Shown: piece after piece, positions 8,672 to 17,700 of the stretch
Layout of the letters: each line of letters opens with the position of its first letter
How positions within the stretch are numbered: position 1 is the first letter of the stretch
Assembly: GCA_021413845.1 (NCBI GenBank)
Contig: JAIOPP010000099.1
Span: 1 to 64,000, forward strand
Length of the DNA: 64,000 nt
Source of the DNA: Planctomycetia bacterium
GTDB lineage: Bacteria > Planctomycetota > Planctomycetia > Pirellulales > PNKZ01
Reading direction: 5' to 3'
Position numbers and translations under genes: made by a program
Notes under the pieces: generated by a model
Seen by the model: only the letters and a program-made list of their open reading frames with translations
Told to the model about the DNA's origin: nothing
The model's database searches: none

Positions 8672-9754
8672 TTAGAGGATCTTATGCGCACCGGAGTCGG
8701 CCGTTACGAATTCATCGATGCTTTTGCGACTGTTCTGCAGCGCTGCTTCGTCGCGAGGTTCTGCTTCGAGGCTGGGGATCACCGGCTTTTGGCCGTCGTG
8801 ATGGCGACCGCGCAGGAAAGCCCAGAGAAGCTTCACGGCCGATTTGCAGCCTGAAACCGAGGCTATTTTGCGGCGATGGTAAGGGCCGAAAAACCAGCGC
8901 CAACCCTGCGACAACAGACCGAGCTTCGCCGCTTGGCCGATCGCGACCGTCGAACGTTCGAGCATCCACTTCCGATAGAGTTCTTGATTCGGAACTTTGT
9001 CCCGCAACGAGTCGGCATACGCGAAGGCCATCACCGCCGAATTTCCCCGCGGAGATTTACTGAGCGAGCCTTCGGTAAGGTGATAACAGTGCAGGTACTC
9101 ATCGCAGAAGTAGAACGCACCTTCGGCCCGTTGCGCAAGTTCTACGTTGTAAACGAAACCGCACGCGTTTCGATAGCGCGCGGCCCATGCATAGGAAGCT
9201 TTGTGGGCCGCCTTAGTCCGAATCATGAAGCCGGAGTCCGGCATCTGCTGCACCACGGCACTGGTCAGCGTGTCGTGAATGAGTCCGCGGTATTTCTCGC
9301 GGCGGTGGTAGTAGCGATTCAAATCTTCCGTTCGTTTCGTGTTCTTCTGGCCTGATCCGTCGACGATCCAACTTCGGCCGAACGCGACGATCACGCCGTC
9401 TTGCGCGAGCGCCTGCGACAGCGTCTCGATCGCTTTCGGCTCCACCGTGTCGTCGTCGTGGAGCAGCAAGATGGCTTCCGCTCGGACGTTCGCAAAAAGG
9501 TTGGCGATGTTGCGCCCTAGCCCCAGGGCGGGTCGATTGCGAAACAGGCGTAAGGGGACACCTGCATCGTCTTGCAAATGACGAATGAATTCGGCCGTCT
9601 CGTCGTCTTCGGAGTCGTCGCCGATCAAGATCTCGAAAGGGAGCTGCGACTGGGCAAGCACGGATGCGATCGCGCGGCCTAACAGCGTGGAGCGCGCGCA
9701 GGTCGGAATGCAAACGGAGACTCGCAGCGGCGCGCTATCCGATCTGTCGTTCAT
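8672..9754 (-). CDS. Family 2 glycosyltransferase
   Basis: 360 residues from the ATG at 9752-9754; a GTG four codons upstream is also possible. It has the GT-A fold opening VSVCIPTCARSTLLGRAIASVL, a DDSEDDET segment and the metal-binding acidic cluster LLLHDDDTVEP near residue 100. These are the marks of GT2 enzymes, which move a sugar from a nucleotide-sugar onto a glycan or lipid. There is no membrane segment. It is not next to other polysaccharide genes, so the acceptor is unknown. Confidence 0.85.
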   Translation of the reverse strand: MNDRSDSAPLRVSVCIPTCARSTLLGRAIASVLAQSQLPFEILIGDDSEDDETAEFIRHLQDDAGVPLRLFRNRPALGLGRNIANLFANVRAEAILLLHDDDTVEPKAIETLSQALAQDGVIVAFGRSWIVDGSGQKNTKRTEDLNRYYHRREKYRGLIHDTLTSAVVQQMPDSGFMIRTKAAHKASYAWAARYRNACGFVYNVELAQRAEGAFYFCDEYLHCYHLTEGSLSKSPRGNSAVMAFAYADSLRDKVPNQELYRKWMLERSTVAIGQAAKLGLLSQGWRWFFGPYHRRKIASVSGCKSAVKLLWAFLRGRHHDGQKPVIPSLEAEPRDEAALQNSRKSIDEFVTADSGAHKIL

Positions 9755-10471
9755 GGTGAACTTCACGCGCTTCGACTAGCGGAAAACAGATCGAATATTT
9801 CCGATCGATCTGCTTCGGCTACGATGATTCATGAATGATCCCAAGCGGCTTCATGCCACACGGCGATTCAAGTTCTACGAACAAACCACCCGCGATGAGT
9901 GTTTTTAACTGTTATTGAGTCCTTTCATTTTAGTGACCGCGTAACGCTGCTGCATCAGTTACGTCGATCATTTTTTGATTTATATTCAATTCTTTTCACT
10001 TACGAAAATTAAGGTAAGAAATCGCTCTGCGATTAAGATGCGATGATTCGCAAGTTATTCGATTGAAATGGTTTGTGGTGATATAGTCGTGAGCGTTGCC
10101 GTGCTAAGCCTGTCCAATTTAGTGCGACGATATGTCGCAGTGAATTCCACGGATCAAATCGCCGTAAGTGTCTGAAGGCGAATCGGTGGTCGGGGGGGGA
10201 GGTAAAGTCGTGTTCGATTTCTACCGTAGGGATAAATCAGCAAACGTGAAGCTTGCTAAGCAGTAAGCTCTAAGCTCCGGCTCTGTTTCGTCAATGCCCG
10301 CCGTGCGGGAGCCGGCTAAGTGGTCATCCAAAGAGAAAAAGATGCGGGCGAATTCCGGGTCGGCCATCCCGTCGCCGTTCGCTTGACAGCCCCCTGCGGC
10401 TCGGGGACGATTCGTTTGCCTGTCGCTGAAGTTTTCTTCAACGCTCGCCCCTTCGCGCTCTCCCTTCCGCC
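9755..10471. other. AT-richer intergenic region upstream of floA
   Basis: About 700 bp with no supportable gene. The first ~300 bp are clearly AT-richer than the surrounding DNA, with T-tracts around 9905-9995. A hairpin-like pair CAGATCG / CGATCTG lies at 9787-9812, just upstream of the glycosyltransferase. The right-hand part returns to high GC and contains a CCCGCC-GTG-CGGG type stem near 10290. The floA promoter is expected here. No tRNA or riboswitch consensus was recognised. Confidence 0.45.
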
Positions 10472-11539
10472 ATGAGATCCACCATGCCCGTCCTTTTCGG
10501 TGCCGATACGACGAACGCCTTAGTGATCATCGGGCTGATCGTCGTCATCATCATTTTCCTGATCCTGTTTTTGGTCTTCGCCAAATACTTTCGGCTCTGG
10601 ATCCAATCGGTCACGACCGGCGCAGGGATCGGCATTTGGGATCTCGTCGGCATGACGTTTCGCAAGGTTCGGCCCGACGTGATCGTGCGCAGCAAGATCA
10701 TGGCGGTGCAGGCCGGTCTGGGCGAAGAAACCGGCCTGACCAGCAAGGCGCTCGAGGCCCACTACCTTGCCGGCGGCAACGTGGCGCTCGTGATTCGCGC
10801 TATCATGGCGGCCAATAAAGCGAAGAATATCCCTCTCGATTTCCGGCTTGCCACGGCCATCGATCTCGCCGGCCGCAACGTGCTCGAAGCCGTGCAGACG
10901 AGCGTCTATCCGAAAGTGATCGACTGCCCCGGCGCGAACTCCGGCAAGGAATCGCTCGACGCTGTCGCGAAGAACGGGATCCAACTCAAAGTGAAGGCCC
11001 GCGTCACCGTGCGCGCGAACATTCGCCAGTTGATCGGCGGAGCGACGGAAGAGACCATTATCGCCCGCGTCGGCGAAGGGATCGTCAGCGCGATCGGCTC
11101 GTCGGCGAAACATAGCGACGTACTCGAGAATCCCGACCGCATCTCGAAGGCGGTGCTCGCCCGCCGGCTCGATTCGCAAACCGCGTTTGAGATCGTCTCG
11201 ATCGACATCGCCGATATCGACGTCGGCGACAACGTCGGCGCGAGGCTGCAAGCCGATCAGGCCGAAGCCGACACGCGCGTCGCTCGGGCCAACGCCGAAG
11301 GCCGCCGCGCGATGGCCGTAGCCGAAGAGCAAGAGAACATCGCCGAGATCGAGCAGAGCCGCGCGAAAGTGACCGAAGCCGAAGCACAAGTGCCGAAGGC
11401 GATCGCCGACGCGATCCGCTCCGGCAAGCTCAGCATCATGGACTACTACAAGCTGCGCAACGTGCAAGCCGATACCGACATGCGCAGCAGCATCGCCGCG
11501 GCGGGCAATCCGCGCAACATGCAGAGGGCTCCGTCATGA
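10472..11539 (+). CDS. floA: Flotillin-like protein FloA
   Basis: 355 residues. A single N-terminal membrane segment (about residues 18-40, [15 protein letters not shown]) is followed by the SPFH/flotillin-like region, with the FloA (formerly UPF0365) text [19 protein letters not shown] and [17 protein letters not shown] and an A/E-rich coiled coil near the C-terminus. FloA scaffolds membrane microdomains. An in-frame ATG five codons in (10484) could be the true start. The last four bases overlap the start of the following gene (ATGA), which indicates translational coupling. Confidence 0.92.
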   Translation: MRSTMPVLFGADTTNALVIIGLIVVIIIFLILFLVFAKYFRLWIQSVTTGAGIGIWDLVGMTFRKVRPDVIVRSKIMAVQAGLGEETGLTSKALEAHYLAGGNVALVIRAIMAANKAKNIPLDFRLATAIDLAGRNVLEAVQTSVYPKVIDCPGANSGKESLDAVAKNGIQLKVKARVTVRANIRQLIGGATEETIIARVGEGIVSAIGSSAKHSDVLENPDRISKAVLARRLDSQTAFEIVSIDIADIDVGDNVGARLQADQAEADTRVARANAEGRRAMAVAEEQENIAEIEQSRAKVTEAEAQVPKAIADAIRSGKLSIMDYYKLRNVQADTDMRSSIAAAGNPRNMQRAPS

Positions 11540-12327
11540 TCGCCGCGTGGGTCCTGTTTGCCGCCGATTGGACGCAACTGATCATCTGGGTGGTGATCAT
11601 TTCCGTCGGCCTGCTCAACCAACTGTTCGGCGCGAATAAGAAGAAGCCGCCGCAAATGCCGCGGCAGCCCGGCGCCGGCGGAGCGGGAGGCGCCGCGCCC
11701 GGTCAGAAGACGCTGCTCGACGAAGTCGAGAAGTTTCTGCAAGAGGCCCGCAAGGCGACCTCGCAATCGCATACGCGCCCGCCGCAACAGCAACCCCGCC
11801 CGCAGCAACAACCGCAGCAGCAGCAGCGGCCTCAACAGCAAGTCGCGCGACCTCTGCCGACGCAACAAAAGCAACCGAAGCAACCCGGCAAGCGTAAGAA
11901 TCAGCAAGCCTCGGGCCAGCAGCCGCCGCGCAAAGACGACAAGCAGCCGCAGCGCCGCACGTTGGCCGAGCAGTCGCGCTTGAAGCCGCAGGAGTCGACT
12001 CGCGAGCTTGATGAAGTGCGGCTCGGCGGCAACGTCGGGCAGCATGTGCAAGAGCATCTCAACACGAACCGCTTCGCCGAACGAGCCGGCCGGCTCTCGC
12101 ATTTGCAACAGACCGTCGACACCGATATCGGCGGCCATGTGCATACCGTGTTCGACCACCAGGTCGGTTCGCTCAAGGAAGGCTCGGCCGCCGGTTCGAC
12201 CACGAACGATACGCCGACCGGCCCGAACCAAGTGGTGCAGCTGATCGCCATGTTCGCCGACCCGATGAGCATGCGCAACGCGGTCTTGATCCGCGAGATT
12301 CTTGAGCCGCCGACCCATCGCTGGTAA
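11536..12327 (+). CDS. Q/P-rich membrane-anchored protein coupled to FloA
   Basis: 263 residues, starting inside the floA stop (ATGA overlap). One N-terminal membrane segment (about residues 10-30, [17 protein letters not shown]) is followed by a ~110-residue linker of Q, P, K and R, then a more ordered C-terminal half ending in [16 protein letters not shown]. That ending looks like a conserved docking or helix motif. No known domain is recognised. The coupling and shared topology suggest it works with FloA, for example in recruiting cargo to microdomains; this is inference. Confidence 0.75.
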   Translation: MIAAWVLFAADWTQLIIWVVIISVGLLNQLFGANKKKPPQMPRQPGAGGAGGAAPGQKTLLDEVEKFLQEARKATSQSHTRPPQQQPRPQQQPQQQQRPQQQVARPLPTQQKQPKQPGKRKNQQASGQQPPRKDDKQPQRRTLAEQSRLKPQESTRELDEVRLGGNVGQHVQEHLNTNRFAERAGRLSHLQQTVDTDIGGHVHTVFDHQVGSLKEGSAAGSTTNDTPTGPNQVVQLIAMFADPMSMRNAVLIREILEPPTHRW

Positions 12328-12464
12328 GTTTCGCATCTGCGCATCGTCGCCGCGGCTGCCGCGAGCGTGTTCGCCTCGCCGTTTCCTTCGGCCGGCGCAA
12401 TGGCCGATTCCCGCCTTGAATTCCTTTTCCATTCCGACAATTTCATCAGAAGGTTGAGTCGCAC

Positions 12465-13385
12465 ATGAGCGTCGTCGAAATCGTTCCCGGAAAAACGCGC
12501 CTCGGTTGGATCGGCACCGGAGTGATGGGCAAGAGCATGGCCGGCCACCTGATGAGCAAAGGCTTTTCGCTGACGGTCTACAATCGCTCGCAAGACAAAG
12601 CGCAGCCGCTGATCGAAAAAGGTGCGAAGTGGGCCGCGACCCCGAAGCAAGTCGCCGAGCAAAGCGACGTCGTCTTCTCGATCGTCGGCTTTCCTTCCGA
12701 CGTGCGCTCGGTGCTGCTCGGTAGCGACGGCGCGCTCGCCGGCATCAAGGCCGGCGGCATTCTTGTGGACATGACGACCAGCGAACCTTCGCTCGCGATC
12801 GAAATCGCCGAGGCGGCGAAGGCCAAGGGAGTTCACTCGGTCGATGCTCCCGTTTCCGGCGGCGATATCGGTGCCCGCGAGGCTCGGTTGTCGATTATGA
12901 TCGGCGGCGACAAGGCCGTGGTCGAGGCTTTGCAACCCTGTTGGGAAGCGATGGGCAAGACGATCGTGCATCAAGGCCCCGCCGGCGCCGGCCAGCATAC
13001 GAAGATGGTCAACCAAACGCTCATCGCGGCGAACATGGTCGCGCTCAGCGAAGGCTTGCTCTATGCGTATAAGGCCGGGCTCGACCTCAACACCGTGCTG
13101 CAATCGGTGTCGACCGGTGCGGCCGGTAGCTGGTCGCTCCTGAATTACGGACCTCGGATGATCGCCAACAATTTCGATCCCGGCTTCGCGATCGAGCACT
13201 TCATCAAAGACATGGGGATCGCGCTGGCCGAGTCGCGCCGGATGGGAATTGCGATGCCGGGCCTCGCGCTCGCCAACCAACTTTACATCTCGCTGCAAGC
13301 CCAAGGCCACGGCCGCGACGGCGTGCAAGCGATGCAACTCGCGCTCTGCAAGCTGGCGAACGTCGATTGGAAGAACCGGAAGTAA
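12465..13385 (+). CDS. NAD(P)-dependent oxidoreductase, 3-hydroxyisobutyrate dehydrogenase family
   Basis: 306 residues. N-terminal Rossmann motif GWIGTGVMG, the substrate-binding signature DAPVSGG near residue 128, and the catalytic-lysine region [11 protein letters not shown]. These are the diagnostic motifs of the beta-hydroxyacid dehydrogenase family (3-hydroxyisobutyrate, tartronate semialdehyde and related enzymes). The exact substrate is not readable; the neighbours do not help. An imperfect long inverted repeat follows the gene and may end transcription. Confidence 0.88.
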   Translation: MSVVEIVPGKTRLGWIGTGVMGKSMAGHLMSKGFSLTVYNRSQDKAQPLIEKGAKWAATPKQVAEQSDVVFSIVGFPSDVRSVLLGSDGALAGIKAGGILVDMTTSEPSLAIEIAEAAKAKGVHSVDAPVSGGDIGAREARLSIMIGGDKAVVEALQPCWEAMGKTIVHQGPAGAGQHTKMVNQTLIAANMVALSEGLLYAYKAGLDLNTVLQSVSTGAAGSWSLLNYGPRMIANNFDPGFAIEHFIKDMGIALAESRRMGIAMPGLALANQLYISLQAQGHGRDGVQAMQLALCKLANVDWKNRK

Positions 13386-13498
13386 ATGACGAAGGTCGAA
13401 GTCCGAATGACGAAAGAATGACGAAGGTCGAAGCACGAAGGGTCTTTTCGTCATTCCTGCTTCGGATTTCTTTCGTCATTCGAGATTCGACCTTCGTG
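13386..13498. repeat. Long imperfect inverted repeat of GAATGACGAA words
   Basis: The left arm (13386-13418) and the right arm (13468-13498) are reverse complements over about 30 positions with few mismatches, and both are built from the words ATGACGAA and GGTCGAAG. It fills the gap between two plus-strand genes and would form a large stem in RNA. It could be a terminator or a mobile-element-like repeat. A related word cluster occurs at 27383-27413. Confidence 0.6.
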
Positions 13499-13516
13499 CT
13501 TCGTTAAGGATGAACG

Positions 13517-14251
13517 ATGCCGACGCAAACAAGAATCGTCGCGCCTGGTGCGCACGCGCGAAGCGTACGCACCGCGCAAGGACAAGTCATCGAAGCTCCC
13601 GCCGATTGGGCGCTCGTCCCGCCCGGCGATCCCGGCCTGACGCGGCGCATCAAGGCCGCCGGGCCTTCGTGGACCGTGCAGGAGAAGCGTCGCAATAAGA
13701 TGTTTTCGCTCGGCGTTTGGGCTCCGGCCGGCATCGTCGCGAAGATCCGCGCCGACTTGGCCGTTGAACGGGCCGACCCGGCGTATGCGAAACGCAAGGC
13801 GGCCGATGCCGCGCGGCGCGACGTGAAGCAGACGGCCTACGTCGAAGATTTCGGTCGGGCCGTCGTCGACTTCTTAGCCTTTGCGCCGCTGCATGCCTCG
13901 CTCGCCGAGCGACTGGCGAAGGTCGTCGCAGCGCATGCCACGCCGGTCGGCAGCGGCACAGTGGCCCGCACGGAGCGCATTCCGATCGAGCGTCGGGCCG
14001 AAGCGGCGGTCATCGCCTGGATGCGTCATCAGACGACCGGCTACGACGATATGAAGATCGCCCGCGTGCGCGGCAAGCGGCGCGAGGTCCGGCGTGAATT
14101 GGCCGAGCGCTCGCGGCGAATGCTCGACGCGTATCGCCGCGGACTGAAAATCGATCCGCTGAATTGCCCGCTGCAATTGGCGCTGCAACAATCACCGCAG
14201 CCGGCTACCGTCCAACCGTCGCCGCTTGCGATTTCGCGATCTCAACGCTAA
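13517..14251 (+). CDS. DUF2293 domain protein
   Basis: 244 residues. The central part has the DUF2293 pattern: a basic helix followed by RIPIERRAEAAVIAWMRHQTTGYD near residue 155. The protein is very basic overall (R and K rich), so nucleic-acid binding is plausible, but no function is established for this family. The stop is followed eleven bases later by the RidA start, so the two are probably co-transcribed. The 3' end contains a 16/17 match to the dispersed CGCTTGCGGTTTCGCGA word. Confidence 0.72.
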   Translation: MPTQTRIVAPGAHARSVRTAQGQVIEAPADWALVPPGDPGLTRRIKAAGPSWTVQEKRRNKMFSLGVWAPAGIVAKIRADLAVERADPAYAKRKAADAARRDVKQTAYVEDFGRAVVDFLAFAPLHASLAERLAKVVAAHATPVGSGTVARTERIPIERRAEAAVIAWMRHQTTGYDDMKIARVRGKRREVRRELAERSRRMLDAYRRGLKIDPLNCPLQLALQQSPQPATVQPSPLAISRSQR

Positions 14252-14262
14252 GGAGTTCGTGC

Positions 14263-14622
14263 ATGCTTCCCGACATCCAACGCCTCGGAACCGGCCGGCA
14301 TTGGTCGGAGATCGTGATCCACGCCGGCACCGCGTATTGGGCCGAAGTGGCCGACGACCCGGAGCAAACCTTCGCCGGACAAGTCTCGCAGATTTTGTCG
14401 CAGATCGACGGCGCACTCGAACGGATCGGCTCCGACCGGACGCGGCTCTTGCAGATCGTCGTCTATCTCGCCGACCTGGCCGACATGCCGACGCTGAACA
14501 AACTCTGGGACGAATGGATGCTCCCCGGCCACGCCCCGGTAAGAGCCTGCGTGCAAGCGGGCCTCGGCGTGGGCTACAAACTAGAGATGGTCGTCACGGC
14601 GGCGAGCCTGCAGGAAAAGTAA
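14263..14622 (+). CDS. RidA family reactive-intermediate deaminase
   Basis: 119 residues from the ATG at 14263, preceded by a good ribosome site (AAGGAG at 14250-14255). It fits RidA/YjgF: GQ.....I...L...G....... near the middle and the conserved arginine in PVRACVQAGL near residue 90. RidA proteins hydrolyse reactive enamine/imine intermediates from PLP enzymes. It is a divergent member: the N-terminus (HWSEIVIHAGTAYWAE) resembles the subfamily with W in place of the usual Y/F. It lies just behind the DUF2293 gene. Confidence 0.82.
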   Translation: MLPDIQRLGTGRHWSEIVIHAGTAYWAEVADDPEQTFAGQVSQILSQIDGALERIGSDRTRLLQIVVYLADLADMPTLNKLWDEWMLPGHAPVRACVQAGLGVGYKLEMVVTAASLQEK

Positions 14623-14626
14623 AAAG

Positions 14627-14700
14627 TCGGAATGCAAAACGCAAAACGGTCGGAGCAATGTTCTAAGGCAATCTCACTTTTGCATTTTGCGTTTTTACTT
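14627..14700. terminator. Candidate bidirectional terminator between convergent genes
   Basis: An A-rich arm with GCAAAACGCAAAA (near 14638) pairs with TTTTGCATTTTGCG near 14682, flanked by A- and T-runs. It sits between the RidA gene (+) and the giant cytochrome gene (-), which converge here. Confidence 0.5.
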
Positions 14701-14701
14701 C

Positions 14702-17700
14702 TTACTTCCCCTTCAGTGTTTCCAGATACGCCAAGATCGCCGTGAGGTCGTCCAGCGTCAGTCTGTCGGCTAGGCCGGTCGGCATGATCGAGAGTTCTCG
14801 TTTGCCTCGCTCTTCGATCGACTTCTTCGGGATCACCTTCGACACGCCGTTCTGGTTGCGCAGCTCGATCTCGTCCCCCGACTCGCGCACGATGAACCCT
14901 TCTTGCGATAGCCCGTCGTCGGTGACGACGTATTGCGTCTCGAAGCCTTGCGCGATCTTCGCGCTCGGCTTCAAGATCGACTCGACGAGCTCCTTGCGCG
15001 GGTAGCGCGTGGCGATGCCGCCGAGAAACGGCCCTTTCGGCGGTTCGTTCGCCGCGACGGCGTGGCAGTTGATGCACCCTTGCTTGCCGAACAGCTTCGC
15101 GCCGACCGCCGCGTTGCCGTTTCTGCCGAGCACCTTGGCCTGCACCTCGTCGAAGTTGAGTTGCGCGATCGTCTTCGCGTCCTTCGCCCGATCGTCGAGG
15201 CGGAGCTCTTTGGCGGCGTGTTCGGCGGCGGCTCGAATCGGCTCGCTTTCGCTTTTGCGCAGCGCCAATACGCGGTCGGCGAAGGCGTCGGCATCGGTGA
15301 GCGCGATCGCGCGCAGCAGGTCGGGCGTCAACGCCGGCGTTTTCCAGCCTTTTTCGATTGCGCCGTTCACGCGCTCCCGAGCGGCCGGCGGCGTGTTGGC
15401 TTCTTGCGTCATGATGAGCATCACGGCGAAGGCGAGCGTGCTTCGTTCCGGCACCGAGCCGAAGGCGAACCGCTCGAGCTCATCGAGGTTCGGCGGAATC
15501 GCGACGGCGCGCAGGAACTCGGTTCGCGCGGTTCCGAGCTGCGGCTTCGCGCGGATCGCTGCGCCGTCGAGCCGCGCGAACGTGCCGAGCGCCGTTTCCA
15601 ATCCGCCGGAGTTCGCCCGCCGCGTCAGCAGGCCGCAAGCGGCGATCCGTTCGTCGATCGGTGCGCTTCCATCGAGCGCGATCGACGCGACGTAGTCTCC
15701 CGCATACTTCAAGAAGTTCAGCTTCGTGCCGAGCAGCCGCAGCATCGCCGGCCGCTCTTGGGGGTGGCTTTGCATATAGGCCGTCAACGCGCGATCGGCG
15801 CCCGACAGCTCGAATCGATTTCGCAACGCCTCGACGGCGAGCCAATCGCTCCACGCGGCGTCTCCCCGGCCGCGCAGGGCTTCCAGCGCCGTGCCGATCC
15901 GCTTCGTCTCGCTCCACGCCACCGGCTTGTAATACGGCCCGGTCGTGTCGGGCCGAGTGCTCCACCACGTGCCGTCCCACACGTCTTCGCGGAAGTGCAA
16001 CCGGCACAGGGCCGACGCAACGAGCCGACGTTTCGCGTCGTCGCTCTTATTCGTTTCCAGCGCAGCGAGCAAACCATCGACGACCTTCGGCTCGTGCAAA
16101 CCTTGCAACACACGGCAGCACCCGGCGAAAAGCTCGGGCTTCGTCGCCGGATCGCTAAGCGGCTTCAAGCATTCGTCGATCGCTTTGAGTTGCACGAGGG
16201 CATTGATCGCGACGTGCGCGACCGTTGGATCGGCATCGGCCGTGAGTGGCACGATCGAACCATTCAGGGCACGCAGATCCAATCGCGCTATGGCCGATGC
16301 AGCGACGAGCCGCGCTCGCGGGTTGGATATGCCGAGCGTGGCGACGAGTGCAGTCGGTCCATCGCCTTGAATGAAAGTCTCGCGGCCATGCGGGCTATCG
16401 CTTAGCGCACGAATCCAAGTTTCGATGGTTTCCGGCTCGAAGTCATCGGATGTGAGCAGAGGCGTGAAGGGCGGGAATTGTACTTGCGTGAAAACCGCTG
16501 CGGTACGAGCTGCAAGATCGATATCGGAGCGGCTGTGCTTCCGAAGATCCTCGGCAACTTGCTTCGTCTTATTCGCAGCCATCGTCTTGCTACGGCGCAA
16601 CAGCTCCCGCTGCGAAGCCAATCGCTTCACGCCGCTCGGGCTCGCGATCCCGGCGATGAGCTCTTCATCGCTTTGCTTACGCAAATCCGGAAACACCTCC
16701 GGCTGCGCGTCCTTCTTCCGCACTTTCAACAGATACCCGACCATCGGGCCGGAATAGGTAAAGCTGCCGTCGCGCCAGCTGGAGATGAACAGGTTTCCCA
16801 TCCCGTCGACGTCCATATCGGTCGGGCGGGGGACGGAGATGAACGTCTCTTCCTTCGCCTCGAAGGTCGCACCCTTCGGCGTCAGAGGATGGCGCATGAT
16901 GCCGCTGCGGCCCCATTCGACGGTGTATAGCCCTCGCCCGAGCTCCGGCCCGAACGCTTGCGGCTCGTCGAGATACAGGGCCCCGCACGGCGAGCCGCCG
17001 CCGTAGTCGGCCAGCGGCTCGACGAACTCGCCGGGGAAGTTCATATAGAGCCGCGGATAGCCGTAGTTGCCGAGCGGCACCACATGGCTGAGCCGGACGT
17101 TCCAGCCGCCGCCGTCGTTGGTGTTGTCGCGTGTGAAGAGGTTCATGAACGGATCGATCGCGACATCGTAGATGTTGCGCTGCCCGACGGAGACAAGCTC
17201 CAGGCCCGAGCCGTCGGTGCGCACGCGTGCGACTCCGCCGCCGTGCAGTTGTTGCTCGCGCCCGTCTTTGCCGCGGGCTTTAATGAAGCCGTAGTCGCCG
17301 ACGGCGATGTAGATCCAGCCGTCGATGCCGAGGCGAATGCCGTTCGTGGTGTGGTCGGCGCCGCGGAAGTTGAGATCGAACCCGATGCCGTCGACGAGCG
17401 TTTCGCTGGTGTCCGACTTGCCGTCGCCGTCGGTGTCGTGAAACACGGAGAGCTTCGGCGGGTGGAGCACGTAGAGGGAGCCGTCGTCGTAGATGAGCCC
17501 GCGCGGCGAGTCCATCTTGGCGAAGTCTTGGAACCGGTCGGCGCGGCCGTCGCCGTCGGTGTCGATGCACTTCACGACCTTGCCCCGATTCGGAGCCCGA
17601 TCGAGCGAGCCGTTCTCATCGACGCCGACATAGAGCTCTCCCGTCGGTGCCGCGGAGAGGCACGTCGGGTACGACACGTTCGGCGGCGCGGCGAACACGA

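Noticed and set aside
11446-12432. 328-residue minus-strand frame
   Set aside because: Antisense of floA and its partner; Leu/Arg repeats come from the Q-rich codons on the other strand.
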